Shown here: one piece after another, positions 6,684 through 7,406 of the stretch
Numbering within the stretch: position 1 is the first letter of the stretch
Layout of the letters: each line of letters opens with the position of its first letter
Assembly: GCA_002499015.1 (NCBI GenBank)
Contig: DAJY01000124.1
Coordinates: 13,045-20,450, forward strand
Direction: 5' to 3'
Source: Euryarchaeota archaeon UBA242
GTDB taxonomy: Archaea > Thermoplasmatota > Poseidoniia > Poseidoniales > Poseidoniaceae
DNA: 7,406 nucleotides
Made by a program: the position numbers and the translations under genes
Notes under the pieces: model-generated
Seen by the model: the letters and a program-made list of their open reading frames with translations, nothing else
The model's database searches: none
What the model was told of the DNA's origin: nothing

Positions 6684-6697
6684 GGTGATGAGGTGAT
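6684..6697 (+). promoter_or_regulatory. Tandem ribosome binding sites of the hydrolase gene
   Basis: GGTGAT occurs twice in succession (6684-6689 and 6692-6697) before the ATG at 6701, at spacings of 11 and 3 bases. The second is part of GAGGTGATT, a near-perfect match to the anti-Shine-Dalgarno complement. Together they strongly support this start codon. Confidence 0.6.
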
Positions 6698-6700
6698 TCA

Positions 6701-7303
6701 ATGCCAACTCTCATCTTAATGCATGGTATGTCTGGTGATGCCAGCATGATGCGTCCATTCGCAGAAAAAATATGTCCAGAAGGATGGACACTTCTCATTC
6801 CAGAGGGTCGCTTCCCCCATCCAACAAGAGGCAGAACTTGGTGGAGATACGAAGATTATGATGCAGATACAACTCGTAGATCTAATCTTTCGCGTATTGA
6901 ACTGATAGATGTAGATTCAAGTTTATCACAATTAGAGAAATTAATTTCCCAAAATGCACCACTAGGACCTCTCGTTATCGGTGGTTTTAGTCAAGGTGGG
7001 GCGATGGCTCAAGAAATCCTTCAGCTTCCCATAGCCGACCGTATAGTCGGATTAATTTGCATTGGAACGAGATTGGTTAGGCCAATGGAATTACGAATAC
7101 GCCTGGAAGAGTTAGATAGAAAAAGATTATTTTGGATGCATGGTGAAAGAGATATAAGAGTTCCAATTGAAGATGGATGGGCTGTTGCACATCTGTTTGA
7201 AACCGCTGGTTGGGCAGTTGAACTTGTAGAGCACAAGAAAGGACACATGATCCCTATCGAGCATCACAATGAGATAACTGAATGGCTAAAGACCTTTGAG
7301 TAA
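6701..7303 (+). CDS. Small serine alpha/beta-hydrolase (carboxylesterase / phospholipase-like)
   Basis: A 200-residue single-domain hydrolase of the type usually annotated as carboxylesterase, phospholipase or dienelactone hydrolase relative. It starts directly at the first core strand (PTLILMHGMSG), whose HGMSG loop forms the oxyanion hole. The nucleophile elbow is GGFSQGG with S97. The acid is D151 in HGERDIRVP, and the histidine is H182 in KKGHMIP, so the Ser-Asp-His triad is complete and correctly ordered. A segment rich in Trp and Arg (RGRTWWRYED, 43-52) probably lines the substrate pocket. No signal peptide is present, so a cytoplasmic location is expected. The substrate cannot be read from the sequence; small carboxyl esters are typical. 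It follows the lipoprotein gene by 29 bases with a strong Shine-Dalgarno, and its TAA directly abuts the stop of the converging glutaredoxin gene. Confidence 0.9.
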   Translation: MPTLILMHGMSGDASMMRPFAEKICPEGWTLLIPEGRFPHPTRGRTWWRYEDYDADTTRRSNLSRIELIDVDSSLSQLEKLISQNAPLGPLVIGGFSQGGAMAQEILQLPIADRIVGLICIGTRLVRPMELRIRLEELDRKRLFWMHGERDIRVPIEDGWAVAHLFETAGWAVELVEHKKGHMIPIEHHNEITEWLKTFE

Positions 7304-7406
7304 TTATTTTTTTAGATAACGATTAGTCTCATCAAAACCGCCAATATACATTGGTGTTTCACCGCGTAAATCAAAGATAACCGGTACAGTTCTTCGTCCA
7401 GTTGTA
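7304..7406 (-). CDS. Glutaredoxin/thioredoxin-fold protein, C-terminal fragment (runs off the window)
   Basis: Only the last 33 residues and the stop are in the window; the gene continues past the right edge on the minus strand. The fragment contains GRRTVPVIFD, whose Thr-Val-Pro is the cis-proline motif of the thioredoxin fold. YIGGFDE follows, resembling the glutathione-contacting GG-(C/F)-D segment of glutaredoxins, and the end is a short helix (TNRYLKK). The catalytic CXXC or CXXS lies outside the window, so redox function is inferred. Glutaredoxin or NrdH-like redoxin is likely; another Trx-fold protein is possible. Its stop (7304-7306) touches that of the hydrolase with no gap. Confidence 0.7.
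   Translation of the reverse strand, partial: TTGRRTVPVIFDLRGETPMYIGGFDETNRYLKK
7307..7313 (+). terminator. Possible oligo-T transcription terminator after the hydrolase gene
   Basis: Seven consecutive T residues begin 4 bases after the hydrolase stop. Archaeal intrinsic termination uses such T-tracts without a hairpin. The same bases encode the terminal Lys-Lys codons of the converging glutaredoxin-like gene, so the run may exist only for coding reasons. Confidence 0.3.

Overview
The window looks like a compact, AT-leaning archaeal chromosome segment, most plausibly from a marine planktonic euryarchaeote of the Marine Group II / Poseidoniales type. That assignment is inference. The supporting signs are Shine-Dalgarno sequences of the GGTGAT kind before several starts, very short or zero-length intergenic gaps, a lipoprotein with a Leu-Ala-Gly-Cys lipobox and a WExGxQW motif, and a K+-dependent membrane pyrophosphatase. 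None of these excludes a bacterium, and there is no rRNA or other decisive marker here.

Layout from left to right. (1) 30-2660, minus strand: a two-gene DNA repair unit, a family X DNA polymerase with a PHP domain (polX) followed 33 bases later by an endonuclease III-type DNA glycosylase/lyase (nth). (2) 2751-3110, plus strand: a small three-helix membrane protein of unknown role, divergent from polX. (3) 3114-3428, minus strand: a stand-alone NifU C-terminal (Nfu) Fe-S carrier domain, tail to tail with the membrane protein across 3 bases. (4) 3459-3601: a 143-base intergenic region holding a possible 14-codon leader frame. (5) 3602-5653, plus strand: a complete ion-translocating membrane pyrophosphatase. 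(6) 5709-6671 and 6701-7303, plus strand: a secreted lipoprotein of unknown function and a small serine alpha/beta-hydrolase, probably cotranscribed. (7) 7304-7406, minus strand: the C-terminal end of a glutaredoxin-like protein cut by the window edge; its stop codon directly abuts that of the hydrolase.

Functionally, polX plus nth form a plausible base-excision-repair unit: Nth removes oxidised pyrimidines and nicks the strand, and PolX could process ends and fill the gap. The Nfu protein may serve Fe-S enzymes in general; the local Nth has only three of the four classical cluster cysteines, so it may not be a client. The pyrophosphatase couples PPi hydrolysis to cation pumping, and its membrane-gate signature resembles Na+-pumping rather than plant-type H+-pumping members. 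The gene order is otherwise ordinary housekeeping. I see no CRISPR array, insertion sequence, tRNA, rRNA or defence-type system, and I do not claim a new system. The most unusual points are the altered Fe-S motif of Nth, the insertion in the PolX palm, the Na+-type gate of the pyrophosphatase, and the leader and hairpin structures around its gene.
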